Shown: piece by piece, positions 30,886 to 57,005 of the stretch | Position numbering within the stretch: position 1 is the stretch's first letter | How the letters are laid out: each line of letters begins with the position of its first letter | DNA from: Corallium rubrum | Taxonomy: Eukaryota; Cnidaria; Anthozoa; Scleralcyonacea; Coralliidae | Assembly (NCBI GenBank): GCA_964035015.1 | Contig: OZ036003.1 | Location: 6,953,754 to 7,017,753, forward strand | Reading direction: 5' to 3' | DNA length: 64,000 bases | Made by a program: the position numbers and the translations under genes | The notes under the pieces: generated by a model | Told to the model about the DNA's origin: nothing | What the model saw: only the letters and a program-made list of their open reading frames with translations | Databases searched by the model: none

Positions 30886-31409
30886 AGGCCCAGTCAAACG
30901 AAGATGAGAGTCGATGAGAGTTGCAACTCTCGGTCGCGTTTGACCACCAACTCTCATCGACTCTCATGCACTCTTATCAACTCTCATCAACTTTGAGCTG
31001 GTTCAAATTTTAATGAGAGTTGATGAGAGTTTTTGCTCGTTTGATCGGTCATGAGAGTTGGCATATGAGAGTTAATGAGAGTTTAGCGGCTAGCACATTT
31101 GGCATTTTGGTGTCTTGTCTTTCCTTGTCATGAAATTGTTTTGACTGTATTCGTGACAAGAAAAGGCAAGAATGCCAAATATATCTGTCTATTTATTTCT
31201 CCAGTACGAGATTGTAAAAATACGAACTTTGTTTACCTCGAAATTCGTTCCTAGTCTCCCTGCTACTAGCGGTAAATCCCACAACTCTCGTCAACTCTCA
31301 TCAACTCTCATCCTCGTTTGACCGGGGCATGAGAGTTGAGAAAACTCTCAGACAAACTCTCGCTTGCCAACTCTCATCAACTCTCATCCTCGTTTGACCG
31401 GGCCTTTAG
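30886..31409. mobile_element. piggyBac-like MITE
   Basis: Ends GGCCCAGTCAAACGAAGATG and (inverted) GGCCCGGTCAAACGAGGATG with many internal GATGAGAGTT units. Left flank TTAA, right flank TTTA, so probably a TTAA target now mutated. Confidence 0.7.
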
Positions 31410-32249
31410 GCAAGTGGAGTTATTGGTCAGACTTTAATTAGATTACTGCAACATGAAAGCTGGGCTCGGTTTCCAGGTAAAGTCCCGCGAGTCGAGATAA
31501 GGCTGGAAATCGAGCCTACATGAAAGCGAGATTGGTGGCGTCTTCGACCAGAGGTTCTCGTCGTTTTCAGCATTAGTCTGGCGGCGTATAAAACCTCTGG
31601 GGCCATGCAGGGTAAACTCGCTCCAGACCCGTGTCGTGGCCGTCTCAATGAATATTCGGGCAGGGTTTTGCTCGGAGATTCGCGAAGGGGGAGACAAAAG
31701 AAAAAATCTTGTACAATCGATTTTATTATACAGACAATCAAAGTCCTTCATTTATATCTCGAGGGACTGCGATTCAGTCTTGTCATTGTGAAATGATTAT
31801 TTTATCAATTGTCTTTATTCCCGGGAGAGAATAAATATTTGAATTTAAAAAAAAATGCAAAGCATTCTTGGTGCAAAGTGCTCGTGCTATGCCGGGTCGG
31901 TTATTTGATAAGATGATGAAAGGTTTGGTATTAATGTAGACGTCTTCCATAGACGTTTCGTTGAAAACAAATTGAAGTATTGGAGATTGAAAGACCGAAG
32001 ACATACTATGTAGGTAAGTAGAAAAACTCACTGTAAATAACTACATGTACTAAAAGCGTTAACCCTTAATTTGAGGCATCTCCCTGTGCTGAATAAAATC
32101 GTCCGGCGTTAGCCAGATAAAATACTAAAGACTCGTCTTCAGGCTTTAAATGGTTAACAGGTTAGTTTAAGAATGCGTTTTCGGACGATTTCATTCAAGA
32201 GTTACTCATAGAATATTAGAATTTACTTTTATATAAATATTGTAAGGCC

Positions 32250-32635
32250 CCGCTTAGTACATGAAGCGGAGATTGAGTGTTCAAGTCAAATCTCCCATGT
32301 TGTTTCTCCTTGTTGTGTTTACATGAAGAAGATTGAAAGTTTTCCATCTGATCGAAACGAATGCCTGAAGTCAATCCCACGCATGCAGTGGAGTGGATTG
32401 ACTTGAGATTCAAGCAAGGATCGACTTGAATGTCTCCAATCTGATTCATCTAAACACTGGTTTGACTTGAAAATGACTTGATACGCATGAGTGAAGTAAC
32501 TGCAGACATTGAGGGAAGCACAGAAAATAGTGTTTCAAAACCGAAAACAATGTTCCAAGCAGATCGGATTCTCCATTCACTCGTTTTTCGATCCGATGGG
32601 CTGTCAATCCACTTCGTGTAAACACGGCCTAAGGG
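32250..32635. mobile_element. Decayed MITE of the GGCCNNGTTTACA type
   Basis: Left AAGGCCCCGCTTAGTACATG and right (inverted) TTAGGCCGTGTTTACACGAA. Diverged ends; interior without ORF. Confidence 0.5.
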
Positions 32636-32834
32636 TATTAAGGGAATGGTCACGAGTGCTCCATGGAATGTAGAGTCCCGAGGATTTATAGAGGACCGCA
32701 CCGTCTTATAGGATTACCGGTTGCAATAACGAAGGGAATTGTGTGGAATACCAGCTCACTTTCATTTATTTATTTATCTCCTCTTAGTTTGAGTTTGGGG
32801 AAAATATACCATATTCAATTGCCTTGTCCTTAAA

Positions 32835-33055
32835 GTGGCTATGAAGCGAAAATTAAGTCTTTCATATTTGAAAGAACACTTAATAAAATGACAAAGTAAC
32901 ATCTTTTGTAGCCTGCGGGCAGGCCCTCCTGTTGCTGAGATATTTCAGTTGGTTTGGTATGCAAATTAAACATATTTTAACGTCAATGAGTTATAGGAGG
33001 TTTCATACCGATGGCAATGCTGGGGGGCTTAATTTTCGTTTTATATAGGCACTCT
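32835..33055. mobile_element. Short copy of the CTATGAAGCGAAAAT foldback family
   Basis: AGTGGCTATGAAGCGAAAAT at the left and (inverted) TTAAGAGTGCCTATATAAAA at the right. Confidence 0.7.
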
Positions 33056-33056
33056 T

Positions 33057-33175
33057 AACTACTTAATAACCGGAGGTCTTGCTGTATTGACCGAGTGATA
33101 GCGAGGTTAATACGCTCAAAACCGAGGTTTGATATTTTACCGTAAAGACCGAACGGTCGACGTTATTAAGTAGTT
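33057..33175. repeat. Hairpin with AACTACTTAATAAC arms
   Basis: AACTACTTAATAACC and the inverted GTTATTAAGTAGTT, with GGTCTTGCTG..GACCGAACGGTC inside. Probably one end of a larger element. Confidence 0.55.
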
Positions 33176-33964
33176 TATTATATGGCACTTTTTATTTCAA
33201 AATCAATCTTGTATTTCTTGGTCTTCGCTTCCTTTAACTTCGTCACAACACCGGACTAGTGTTGTTTCTTTCCCGTCTGGATACTAAAATTTACTTTTAT
33301 AATGTTCATCGTCGTCTATTTCATCTATTTTCGGCAATAAAAGTTTCTTATTAGGATTTTTTGTTTGTTTCCAATCGTAGGGCATTAACAATTTTCATAA
33401 TGCCCGTGGGCATTACGGAGAAATCTCGTCCCGTCAGCAACCAATCACATGCAGTGCGTGATTTTACCGGAAGTAATCCGTGCCATATAATAAAATATGT
33501 TAATGCATGGAAGGAAGTTGACCGGTTTAACTTTCATTTCTTTTATATATACTGTGTTGAGGAAATCATAAAACTCTGACTTTCTCTCATCATTTTCCCC
33601 CTTCCCTATATATATAAGCCCCGAAGAGCTCGAAATCTTCATTCAAATGTATACATAAACCCAAATTTTTTCTCCAATCCTTTTTTTTATTTGGATACGC
33701 ATTCTACATCCTCACAGTGACGCATTATCTGACAGTACAGTCTGTAATTCACTAATCTGAAAATGATCTTTTGTACAAACTTAGAGCTTGTATAAAACTG
33801 TGGTCTATTGCAACTACCTATACTGCAACTTGCTTCAACAAGCTTATGTAGCGTGATCGGTCCACAGAGCCACTTTGGTGCTTTTATATAGTCGCATGAA
33901 AAACCATGCATTGCCATTTAGCTTCATATATATTATATATATACAGTTTCTTTATATCCAACAT
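33176..33964. other. SPATA17 3' flank
   Basis: AT-rich, no clear repeat. Holds a possible minus-strand AATAAA at 33686-33691, about 275 bases after the SPATA17 stop. Confidence 0.4.
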
Positions 33965-47924
<13,960 letters not shown>

Positions 47925-48531
47925 TTTTGTTGACCTACATTGCGTTCTGATGTTGCCATGGCGATAACGTGGCCATTTGGCACCTTGCCTGCGTTTTGGG
48001 GTCCAAGAGGACGTCTAACACGCAGGTTCACGCAGGCTAGATTTTACGCTATGAATCGCTATGCATTACGTCATAAAGGCTGTTTGTTGTCGGCGTAAGT
48101 CGTCGTGTGTCGGCGGAATGTTTGGGCCAGTATTTCTATTTGCATTGTCATTCCGAAGATTCCCGACGAAGATGTTAACAGACTAAAGATGATTGGCTAT
48201 CAATGACGTAATGATTTTATTTTAGCACGTTGTAGTGATAAAGTCGTTGCCTTTTGTTTGCAATATAAAAACTTGGTTTTTCTTTTAAAAATGTCTTTAC
48301 TTATCGCGTAAAACTGGTTCTGAACTTCGCATAAACAAGTTGGTGACTGGTTTCGGTTTTTGCTTTAGTTCTGAGGAAAGTTTCGTTGTTATTATTTGAC
48401 ATTTTATTCGTGGGAAAAAGTGTTCTCCGAAGTGGACCTTTGGCTTTGCTTGCGTATTTCGCCGTGAAACGTACGCGTATTTGTGGCATCGGTAAGGTTC
48501 TATTATTTTTTAGCAGATCCTGGTGGGTTGA
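47925..48531. promoter_or_regulatory. Divergent SPATA17/DUSP10 promoter
   Basis: About 607 bases separate the two start codons. An X-box-like RFX site with the perfect left half GTTGCCATGG and a degenerate right half (CGATAAC) lies at 47952-47968, 28 bases upstream of the SPATA17 ATG; RFX sites are typical of ciliary genes. Two TGACGTAA (CRE/ATF-type) sites lie at 48066-48073 (inverted) and 48204-48211, the latter beside an inverted CCAAT box (ATTGG, 48192-48196). No TATA box stands out. Motif calls are by eye. Confidence 0.6.
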
Positions 48532-49054
48532 ATGGTTGCTGTCCTACCACAACGTTGGGTCCTACCAGAGTTGTTCACTGGAGTTAATACATCGGCAAGA
48601 ATGAATAGAAAAGGCGAGGGATCTAGCAGTCCTAGCGGTGGATGTTCGACAAAAAACGGTGAACGTCCGACGGTGTGCTTTTTTTCGAATATGAAATCTA
48701 TACTGCCGTGCGAACTGTCAAAGCTAATTGCTGGAGATAGCGAAAAGGAGGACGATCTAGTACTCATTGATTGTCAATCGTTCATGGACTATAAATCGAG
48801 ACATATCACTGGCGCTTTTCATCTGAACTGTACTGGCATAGTCAAACGTCGTTTGTCGCAGGGCAAGGTCAAATTGCATGATTTGTTTTCGTCCGATCAG
48901 AAGGAGAGGTTTTTGCGAGCTAAGGTTGCCAATGGACCCGTTGTTGTGTACGACGGTGCTTCTCATCCTGCCGAGATGCCGTCCTCTTCGAAGCCTATAA
49001 GTCTAGTAACGCGAACCTTGCTGAGTGAGGGGACAAACACTCTGATATTACAAG
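48532..49054 (+). CDS. DUSP10: DUSP10 exon 1: N-terminus and rhodanese-like domain
   Basis: TGA at 48529 then ATG at 48532; donor GTTAGT at 49055, phase 1. Encodes a Ser/Gly-rich lead and most of the CDC25/rhodanese homology domain, ending TNTLILQ before the GG of the next exon. Confidence 0.92.
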
Positions 49055-52000
49055 GTTAGTGTATTTTAGTATTTGTAAAAGTATTTAATCCAAAAAAAAC
49101 CCAAGATTTCTCAGTTATATATTAAATAGATATACTAGTGCAACAGTTGAAAAAATATCTAAGCATGTTTTCGCTTTCTTTCGTTTGTTGATAATATTTT
49201 GCAAGCATTATGTAATGCCTAAGTCTAAAGAATAAATTAGCATAAATTATATCCTGAACGAGGAAATACATGTGGCTTTGTGGTGTGGAAACAATATGCA
49301 AATCATTTGCCAATTATAGAATCATGTTGCAAGTCATGACTTGAATTGCTGAGTCAGGACTAAGTCAACAATGAAAATTGCCTTATTATTTGTATGTTGC
49401 ATCATAGAAGTTATTACAGTGTTAATACAACATTTATTAAATACCACCTTAAAAAAAAATGCCACCTTGTATTAACAAAATGCATAGTCATTATGACATG
49501 ATATTTTTTATTGATGAAAACAGCACAAGCTTTATTAAACCCATTCCTGCCTGAACTGGCATTAACAAGCCTATCTGCTTATAATTTTTTCCTAACCTTT
49601 TATGAAACTGAACCACATGATTGTACTGTAAAATAAGCTAATTTTATTTACACTGTAAAACCCTATCAGCCATATTCAGACTGTTCTCCCCAGAGGTCCA
49701 GTAATGACCATCCTTCATTGATCCAGTGTTACTACATAGTAGTGCAACTACTGGTGGGAAGGGTGAGTAGACCATATGGGCCCAGAATAAAAGGAATTAA
49801 TTAGGTGACCCTGAGTATTCTGTGATGTCATTATTAATTGTTATGTCATGATGGCATTGATTTTGCTTGAATAACATTTCAAACCATTTTTAGACCTGCA
49901 AGTCTCCAACATGAATTTACAGCAAAGTTCAACTGTGATATTAGGGCAAAAGTTAGGTCAAACATCAAAGGTACCAATGCCCAGTTGGACTTCTGGTTGA
50001 TCTTTATGCTGTACATGGCTAAGCTTGGTTAACTACTTCCAAATTGGTGGCTACAGCCCTGCCTGGAAAGGGACCCTGAAGTAATTTATCCTATGGGGGC
50101 CCCATATTCCTAGATACACTACTGCTTGATACCAAACTTTCCCCTTTGTTACTGTACTCTGTTTAATGGTGAAGGCTTGAAACATAAGGTTAACCCCCAT
50201 ACTGAATATTCTGTTTTTGTAATTGCAGGAGGACTGAAGGGATTTCTTCCACAACATCAAAATCTTTGTGTTGCTGCAAATCTTACTCAATGTGAATCTC
50301 TTATACAGGCAACACCGAAGCCTACTTATCCAGTACCTTCTTATCCACTACCTTGTCCGGTCAAAGATTCGGGTCCCCCTGTATCTGAGATTATTCCTCA
50401 GTTGTACATAGGGAACAAGATTAGTGCAGCGGACGAATGCCTTATCGATCGTTTAGGAATCAAGTTTATTTTAAATGTCACTAAGGACCATCCAAATTAT
50501 TTCGAACATCGGCCAGATCTCGTATATAAAAAAATTATGGTAAATGATTCAACTCAGGAAGACATTGGTGAACACTTTGAAGAAGCCTTGAGATTTATTG
50601 GTAAGTTGATTTTTTGGACATTGTGTACCTTCAAGGGACGCTGTTTTTCAGAGAGTTTCATTTTAAGATTGATTCATAAGAACGCATTTTCTGGATGATA
50701 AACCACAACTTTTTCCCCCAAATCTAACGTCATTTGGTTTATACAACAGTGTGGTTTATATGTGAATGAATTAAATACTTTCTAGTGTAAGAATTTTTCT
50801 TTCACATTCTAAAAACGTTTCATGATTACTGTAGACGTCGCGCTGCGCTATAAGACGTTACACTACATAAAAAGTTGTTAAGCTACATTATAGTATTAAG
50901 ACGTTGAACTACGCTATAAGATGTTACACTAAACCATAAGACACTATACGCTATACGCTTCGTTTTAAGACTTAAACTATGTTAAAATATGGCTAAGTCA
51001 TAAGAAGTTACGCTACGTTATAAAAAGTCACACTACATTAATTGTAAGACGTTACGCTACATGTATGTTATAAAAAGTCACACTACATCAATTGTAAGAC
51101 TAAAAAGTCACACCACATTAATTGTAAGACGTTACGCTACGTTATAAAAAGTCACACTACATTAATTGTAAGACGTTAGGCTACATGTACATGTATGTTA
51201 TAAAAAGTCACACTACATCAATTGTAAGACGTTACACTACATGTATGTTATAAAACGTCACACTACATTAATTGTAAGACTAAAAAGTCACACTACATTA
51301 ATTGTAAGACGTTACGCTACGTTATAAAAAGTCACACTACATTAATTGTAAGACGTTACGCTACGTTATAAAAAGTCACACTACACTAATTGTAAGACGT
51401 TACGCTACATGTATGTTATAAAAAGTCACACTACATTAATTGTAAGACGTTACGCTACATGTATCACACTACATTAATTATAAGACGTTACACTACATAA
51501 AAAGTTGTTACGCTACGTATGTATGTTATAAAAAGTCACACTACATTAATTGTAAGACGTTACGCTACGTTATAAAAAGTCACACTACATTAATTGTAAG
51601 ACGTTACGCTACGTTATAAAGAGTCACACTACATTAATTGTAAGACGTTACGCTACATGTGTGTTATAAAAAGTCACAGTACATTAATTGTAAGACGTTA
51701 CGCTACATGTATGTTATAAAAAGTCACACTACATTAATTGTAAGACGTTATGCTACGTTATAACATGTTAAGCTACGTTTAGAGTAATAAAATTATGTAA
51801 GACATGACACTACATTATAAACGTCGCACTACATTGACACATTGTAAGATGTTTCACTACATTATATAAGTTGTTACACTACGTTCTAAGACGTTACGCT
51901 AACGTTTCGTTCATAACACGTTAAACTACGTTAAAAGACGTTAAAATACTCACTAACAATTCATGACGAAAACACAAAAAAAATCAATACCGTAGCAGTG

Positions 52001-53284
52001 GTTGTAAATCGGATACAGCATCGTCCTGATTTACATAAACTTTAGCTTCGATTTTCTCGGCTAAAACAGACCGTATCCCCAAAGTAGTTGGTGAACTTGA
52101 TTACTTAGATGCATTTGTATTTTAAGAAAGATAAGCATTCGCAGCCGAGCTGTATCTGATTTACTATGACTCACTTGCAGCTCGCCTTGTAAATCAGATA
52201 CAGCTCGGCTGCTCATACTGTATCTATTACTTACACTATTACGTATACAAGACATTACTTAACAAATAAAACATAAAGCTCCGTGCATATGTACTCTTAT
52301 AAAGGCACGTTTGACGTCATTTGAACACGAAAGAAGTTGAGTAGAGGCACGAGGCGATAGCCGAGTGCCTTTACACTTCTTTCGTGTTCAAATCACGTCA
52401 AACGTACCTTTATAAGAGTACATATGCACAGGAGCGGTATGTTTTATTTGTTTTATAAAGTAAGAAGAAGCAAAACCAAGCTAAAAGCGAGGTAGTTTTG
52501 GGATTTGGCGGGCTTTTCCGGCCAGCTGACGCCATTCTACGCCATTTTACGTCATTCATGTTCTGTGTTCGCTTATAAATGCACGGAGTCCAGCCAATCA
52601 GAGCGTGCGTAGAGGACACCTTATTTTATAATTTCTTTTATCACCATACACTATATTGTTTAAATTTATTTATAAAATAAGGTGCCCTCTACGCACGCTC
52701 TGATTGGCTGGGCTCCGTGCATTTATAAGAGAACATAGATCATGAATGACGTAGAATGGCGTCAGCAGGCCGGAAAGCCCGCCAAATTCCTAAACAACCT
52801 CACTTTTAGTTTGATTTTTCCTCTTCTTATTTTATAAAACAAATAAAACATATCGCTCCTGTGCATATGTACTCTTATAAAGGTACATTTGACGTGATTT
52901 GAACACGAAAGAAGTGTAAATTACTCAACTTCTTTGGTGTTCAAATGACGTCAAACGAACCTTTATAAGTACAGTACATTTTTTACCAATTCAGAAATCT
53001 TTTGCAAGCTGCTTGCACAGCATTTAACTCGTTGCTAACTTTTCTTCTTTTTGTTTTGTTTTTGCCTAGATGAAGGTCGAAAACAAGGCAAAGGTATACT
53101 TGTGCACTGTCAGGCTGGTATTTCCAGGTCCGCTACAGTAGTCATTGCATTTCTAATGAAACACGAGAGGCTAACGCTAAACGACGCTTACAAACTAGTG
53201 AAGCAAAAACGACCAGTTATCTCACCAAATCTGAACTTTATGGGGTCTCTACTCAAATACGAAAAAACCTCCATTCGCCGTTAG
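48532..53284 (+). CDS. DUSP10: DUSP10/MKP-5-like dual-specificity MAP-kinase phosphatase (whole gene, 3 coding exons)
   Basis: CDS 48532-49054, 50229-50600, 53070-53284 (1110 nt, 369 residues). It dephosphorylates Thr and Tyr of stress MAP kinases; vertebrate DUSP10 prefers p38 and JNK. The N-terminal rhodanese-like MAPK-binding domain starts near residue 75 ([20 protein letters not shown]) and has the basic docking patch VKRRLSQGK (residues 104-112). The C-terminal phosphatase domain starts [11 protein letters not shown], has Asp281 (VNDST) as likely general acid, the P-loop [10 protein letters not shown] with catalytic Cys312, and the diagnostic [16 protein letters not shown]. The text around the P-loop and the NLNFMG end are closer to DUSP10 than to DUSP1/6/16. 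The first ATG directly follows an in-frame TGA; Met at 48601 is an alternative start. It is shorter than human DUSP10 (482) mainly at the N-terminus. Confidence 0.92.
49055..50228 (+). other. DUSP10 intron 1; no recognised repeat
   Basis: AT-rich sequence with no foldback or tandem array that I can see, unlike most introns here. The acceptor is TTTTTGTAATTGCAG. Confidence 0.5.
50229..50600 (+). CDS. DUSP10: DUSP10 exon 2: linker and first half of the phosphatase domain
   Basis: Acceptor TAATTGCAG, donor GTAAGT at 50601. Encodes [14 protein letters not shown] (end of the rhodanese domain), a Pro-rich linker, then the phosphatase core to EEALRFI. Phase 1 in and out. Confidence 0.93.
50830..51960. 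repeat. 44 bp minisatellite in DUSP10 intron 2
   Basis: Unit: TTGTAAGACGTTACGCTACG plus TTATAAAAAGTCACACTACA and a few bases (ATTAA). About 20 imperfect units, with some units lacking one half. The 20 bp half resembles the SPATA17 intron 4 satellite unit. Confidence 0.92.
52255..52985. mobile_element. 0.73 kb palindrome made of two hairpins
   Basis: Outer parts (52275-52440 and 52840-52975) are each a GTACTCTTATAAAGG hairpin; the inner arms (52450-52640 and 52670-52840) pair through ACGCACGCTCTGATTGGCTG. Centre near 52655. It ends about 85 bases before DUSP10 exon 3. Confidence 0.85.
53070..53284 (+). CDS. DUSP10: DUSP10 exon 3: catalytic loop and stop
   Basis: Acceptor TTTTTGCCTAG. Encodes [20 protein letters not shown] with the catalytic Cys and Arg, then [19 protein letters not shown]; stop TAG at 53282. 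The intron before it ends only about 85 bases after a 0.73 kb palindrome. Confidence 0.95.
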
Positions 53285-53619
53285 ATCTTTGTCTTCGTTT
53301 GAAGGGAGTGCCGTGTCATTAGGTAAACAGATCCGTGTTAACTTCTTGCTGTTTTCGTGGGCTCTTTGTACAGACAATTCAAAAAATTATTGGGTCATAA
53401 TCGATTTTTGCAATATTAATGAGTTGTGGTGATGGGAACATTCAGATTCGATCCCATGTGGGTTAAAATTTATATCATAAATTTTGTGACAAGGAATGTC
53501 TTATCTTTCGAAATTTAAAACTGCCATGCATACGTGTTTTGTCGTTTACTGAAGGGCAAAATTTGAAAGTATTGGTAAAAATTTTGACCAGGATGTTCTG
53601 ATGATTTTCCGATAGTACA

Positions 53620-54465
53620 AAACGTAGTCATTCGAGAAATTGTCTGGAAACTCAGGAAAAGTTTTTGTTCTATCCGCTTGTGCAAACTTAGGCACAGTTG
53701 CATGGGACAATGTACTACGGTTCCGGTTTGAGCGGTGGACACGCGTAATTTGACAACACATGTTTCACGCGGAAACTAACATGTTGCTAAGCGGAAACTG
53801 TAACGTTACTAAGGCCAAACGGTATTGTTTCTTCGCACAAACGTCGCGTTGTGGGGTTTGTCAACGTAATGGCCGATCGGAAAAGCACTGTGGAGTTCTT
53901 GACGAAGATTTAATTGTGGATAAAGATGAGTTAGAAACATGCCCACATTTGCTTTGAAAATTTAGCGCTCGTTTGAAATTGAAGCAAGAATTGAAACAAT
54001 ACCGTTTGGCCTTAGTAACGTCACAGTTTCCGCTTAGCAACATGTTAGTTTCTCGTGTGAAACGTGTGTCGTCAAATTACGCGTGTCCACGCTCAAACCG
54101 GTATAATGAAGCAATTATCCAATAGCAACGTTTGGGTTCAATCCTCAACCATGTTATTTAAATATTAATAAGCGAAAAACAATAGAGCTTTCCGCATGAA
54201 GAGAATGGATCACGTGATCTTTCTTTCTGGCTAATCTGATTGGCTAATGTCCAATGTTTGTCCGAAGTTTTAGATGTCCAAAGTTTTGCGAGAGCCAATC
54301 AAATCTCTCAGCGCGTTATCCACGCATTTCGTGCGCAAAGGTCTATTGTTTGTGCACGGTGAGGACCGCCTCAACCGTCTCAACAATAAATTGCAGCTCG
54401 TTGTACATGTAGATGCTTTGAAGTTTGTCGAGTTTCCAGGTCATATCTTGATTGACTCAAAAATA
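53620..54465. mobile_element. Foldback relative of the 28180 element with a nested foldback
   Basis: Left GTCTGGAAACTCAG and right (inverted) GAGTTTCCAGGTCATAT, with TTATTTAAATATTAATAA and TGTGCACGGT inside as in 28180-28477. A second foldback interrupts it. Confidence 0.7.
53723..54101. mobile_element. Nested foldback (CCGGTTTGAGCG ends)
   Basis: Arms of about 105 bp share AACTAACATGTTGCTAAGCG and TTACTAAGGCCAAACGG in inverted orientation. Confidence 0.82.
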
Positions 54466-54604
54466 CCAGAATATTTCGGTTATCCAACATGCTAAGATTC
54501 GTTTGCGTACGTCAATTTCTCTTTAAGTTAAATTGAAAGGCAATTTGAGATTGAAATTAGAACGTTGCAACCGTTTATAACCATGATTTAACAATACTTC
54601 ACAA

Positions 54605-54841
54605 TAGGCGAGTTTCAGGGTGTTGCGCGCGCATCATTTTTCAAAACAACTGGCAAGTCCACTCAAAGTAAACATACAGTTTGAAATCAACAAAGTATAG
54701 ATACAGTTTCTGGATGTTTAACACTGTTATTCTGCTGTCGTTGGCTCGCTAGCAGGTCTGTTTGCCATTGCTTACTTTGTGGGGAGCCCGCCAATTCCTT
54801 TGTAAACTGATGCGCGCGCAACACCCTGAAATTCGCTTATT
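54605..54841. mobile_element. MITE with TTTCAGGGTGTTGCGCGCGC ends
   Basis: 34 bp terminal inverted repeats with three mismatches or fewer; 237 bp in all. No clear target duplication. Confidence 0.8.
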
Positions 54842-55039
54842 ACACCACATTTTCACAAAAACAAATTCGCAATCAAGTTAATTTTATAGGTATATAAGAA
54901 ATGTCATGAAATTTCATCCTAGTAGATAGAAATGAGTCAAATGACTTTATTTTTGATTTTATTTCTGTCTAACAGATACAACAGAAATTACTATTCATTT
55001 AGACCCTTTTAATAAGTGCGCAGTACGTCATTTTCTGCC

Positions 55040-55205
55040 ACTGATGTCATTTTCAGCCTTTTGAATTCTATTGAAAATATACAAAAGCTAAGACAATAAA
55101 CGAAGTTGAAAAGAATTCCAAAGAAAAATTGAAAATACATTGACCTAAAACGGTGAAAATTACATGTTCTATACTTATTAAAACGGTCTATAGGTTTGAT
55201 TACAT
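55040..55205 (+). repeat. Microsatellite-associated repeat, copy 2
   Basis: CCTTTTGAATTCTATTGAAA, ATATACAAAAGCTAAGACAA and AAATTGAAAA; directly followed by (CAACAG)n. Confidence 0.75.
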
Positions 55206-55234
55206 ATAGCAACAACAACAACTCCACCAACAGC

Positions 55235-55265
<31 letters not shown>

Positions 55266-55294
55266 GCAGCAGCAACAACAACAACAGCAGCAGA

Positions 55295-55325
<31 letters not shown>

Positions 55326-55339
55326 ACAACAACAGCGGT

Positions 55340-55381
<42 letters not shown>

Positions 55382-55605
55382 AGCAGCAACAACAGTAGCA
55401 AAAAACAACAACAGCGGTAGCCACTTCAACAGGAACAACACTACCAGCAACAACAGCAGCAGCAGCAGTAACGACAACAGCAGCAGCAACAACAACAGCA
55501 ATAACAACAACAACAACAACAGCAGCAACAACAACAGCAGTAACAACAACAGTAGCAACAACAACAGTAGCCACACCAGTAACAACAACGACAACATCAC
55601 CATCA
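55206..55605. repeat. (CAA)n/(CAG)n microsatellite
   Basis: Mixed CAACAG units for 400 bases. Frames read poly-Gln/Asn or poly-Leu/Val by composition; no gene evidence. Confidence 0.93.
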
Positions 55606-56044
55606 GCAATGTCTTCTTTCTCATCAAACGTTTCGGTAATACACATGCTAAGAAAGTCAACTTGAACAAAGTATCTGAGAGCGATAGGTTATAAATAAAA
55701 AAACGAAGTTCCGATTACACTCGGATTTCTCGTCCGTTTTCATACGCGTGTACTTTTTTGTTTTACGTTGCGTGTTCCAAACAAACGTTGCTTGCTTTGC
55801 TGTTTCATACACATGTAATACTAAATAATTTATCATCATTAGCTAAAGATATATTGTAATTAAGAGATTCGCACTAGGTAGATTATTGTAAATAGTAGAA
55901 AAAAATTAGAATATTCTATTATATAACCAGAAGGCGGTTATTAGAGATGTTTAAAAAGAAAAGGAGCCATCACATGCATGCGTGTATGAATAAAATGCTT
56001 GATTGCACTCGTACCAAAATTATGCAAAAATATTTGCATAAAAT

Positions 56045-56240
56045 AAGATAATGAGCGCAATCAAGCATTTCTTCTACACGGGGAATCTTGTGGTCAGATT
56101 TTTATTAATTTCTCATCCAAATTTTGACTAAATTCAACCAAAATAATGGGTTGGTCTATGGCCAACCTTTCTGCAAACTTTCATGAAAATCGGTGTAATC
56201 GTTTTTGAGATACCCTGGCGACAGACAGACAGACAGACAG
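56045..56240 (+). mobile_element. Retroelement 3' tail leading into (CAGA)n, second copy
   Basis: Longer than the 39471 copy: CATGAAAATCGGTGTAATCG, TTTTTGAGATACCCTGGCGA then CAGA units. Confidence 0.6.
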
Positions 56241-56410
56241 GACAGGGACAGACAGACAGACAGACAGACAACGAACGAACGAACGAACGAACGAACGAAC
56301 GAACGAACGAACGAACGAACGAACGAACGAACGAACGAACGAACGAACGAACGAACGAACGAACGAACGAACGAACGAACGAACGAACGAACGAACGAAC
56401 GAACGAACGG
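56220..56410. repeat. (CAGA)n then (AACG)n microsatellite
   Basis: About 12 CAGA units pass into about 34 perfect AACG units. Confidence 0.95.
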
Positions 56411-56864
56411 GGTAAAACAACGTCCTGGCGGAGGTAATAACACTTTGAAGTAGTTCTCCGTTGAAGAAAATGTTGGTAATTTACATAATTTTCAAACTAT
56501 TATGATAATTCTAGTAATGATGCGACATTTTATTTCGAAATTCATTGAAAAAAGGTTTTAACAAGCCCGTTCGTAATCTCTACTGAGCATCAAAGTGGCG
56601 CGTTCTGCGTCCGGATAAAACTTGTTTCGATCCATAACCGATCCATAACATTAGGCTGCGGGATTCATTTTCATTTACACTTCTGAATTCATTATACTGA
56701 ATTCCTGAGCCTGTTGTTATGCATTGGAATAAGTTTTATCCAGACGCGTCATTTTGATGCCTATAGTTGAAATGACGAACTGGCTTACTTTGGAGAGTAA
56801 GTAAAGTGACCGAGTTTGAGAAGAATGGGACGAGTTTGAGTGATGACCTCATTTTCCGCCATTG

Positions 56865-57005
56865 ACGTAATTTTCAGCCTTTTGAATTCTATTGGAAATA
56901 TACAAAAACTAAGACAAATAAAAACGAAATTGAAAAGAATCCCAAAGAAAAATTGAAAAGAAATTGACGTTAAAGGGTGAAAATTAAGGGTCTATAGAGT
57001 CCACA
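56865..57005 (+). repeat. Microsatellite-associated repeat, copy 3
   Basis: Same blocks as at 8350 and 55040; followed by degenerate CAACAAA and TTGTTGTCAAC units. Confidence 0.7.

Noticed and set aside
48491-48513. Small intron just before the DUSP10 start (GTAAGG ... TTTTAG)
   Set aside because: It would be only 23 bases long, too short for a spliceosomal intron.
55009-55669. Poly-Leu, poly-Val/Ala and poly-Cys ORFs
   Set aside because: Microsatellite frames only.
56156-56453. Arg/Thr/Asn/Glu and Phe/Val/Arg/Ser repeat ORFs
   Set aside because: Frames of the (AACG)n array.
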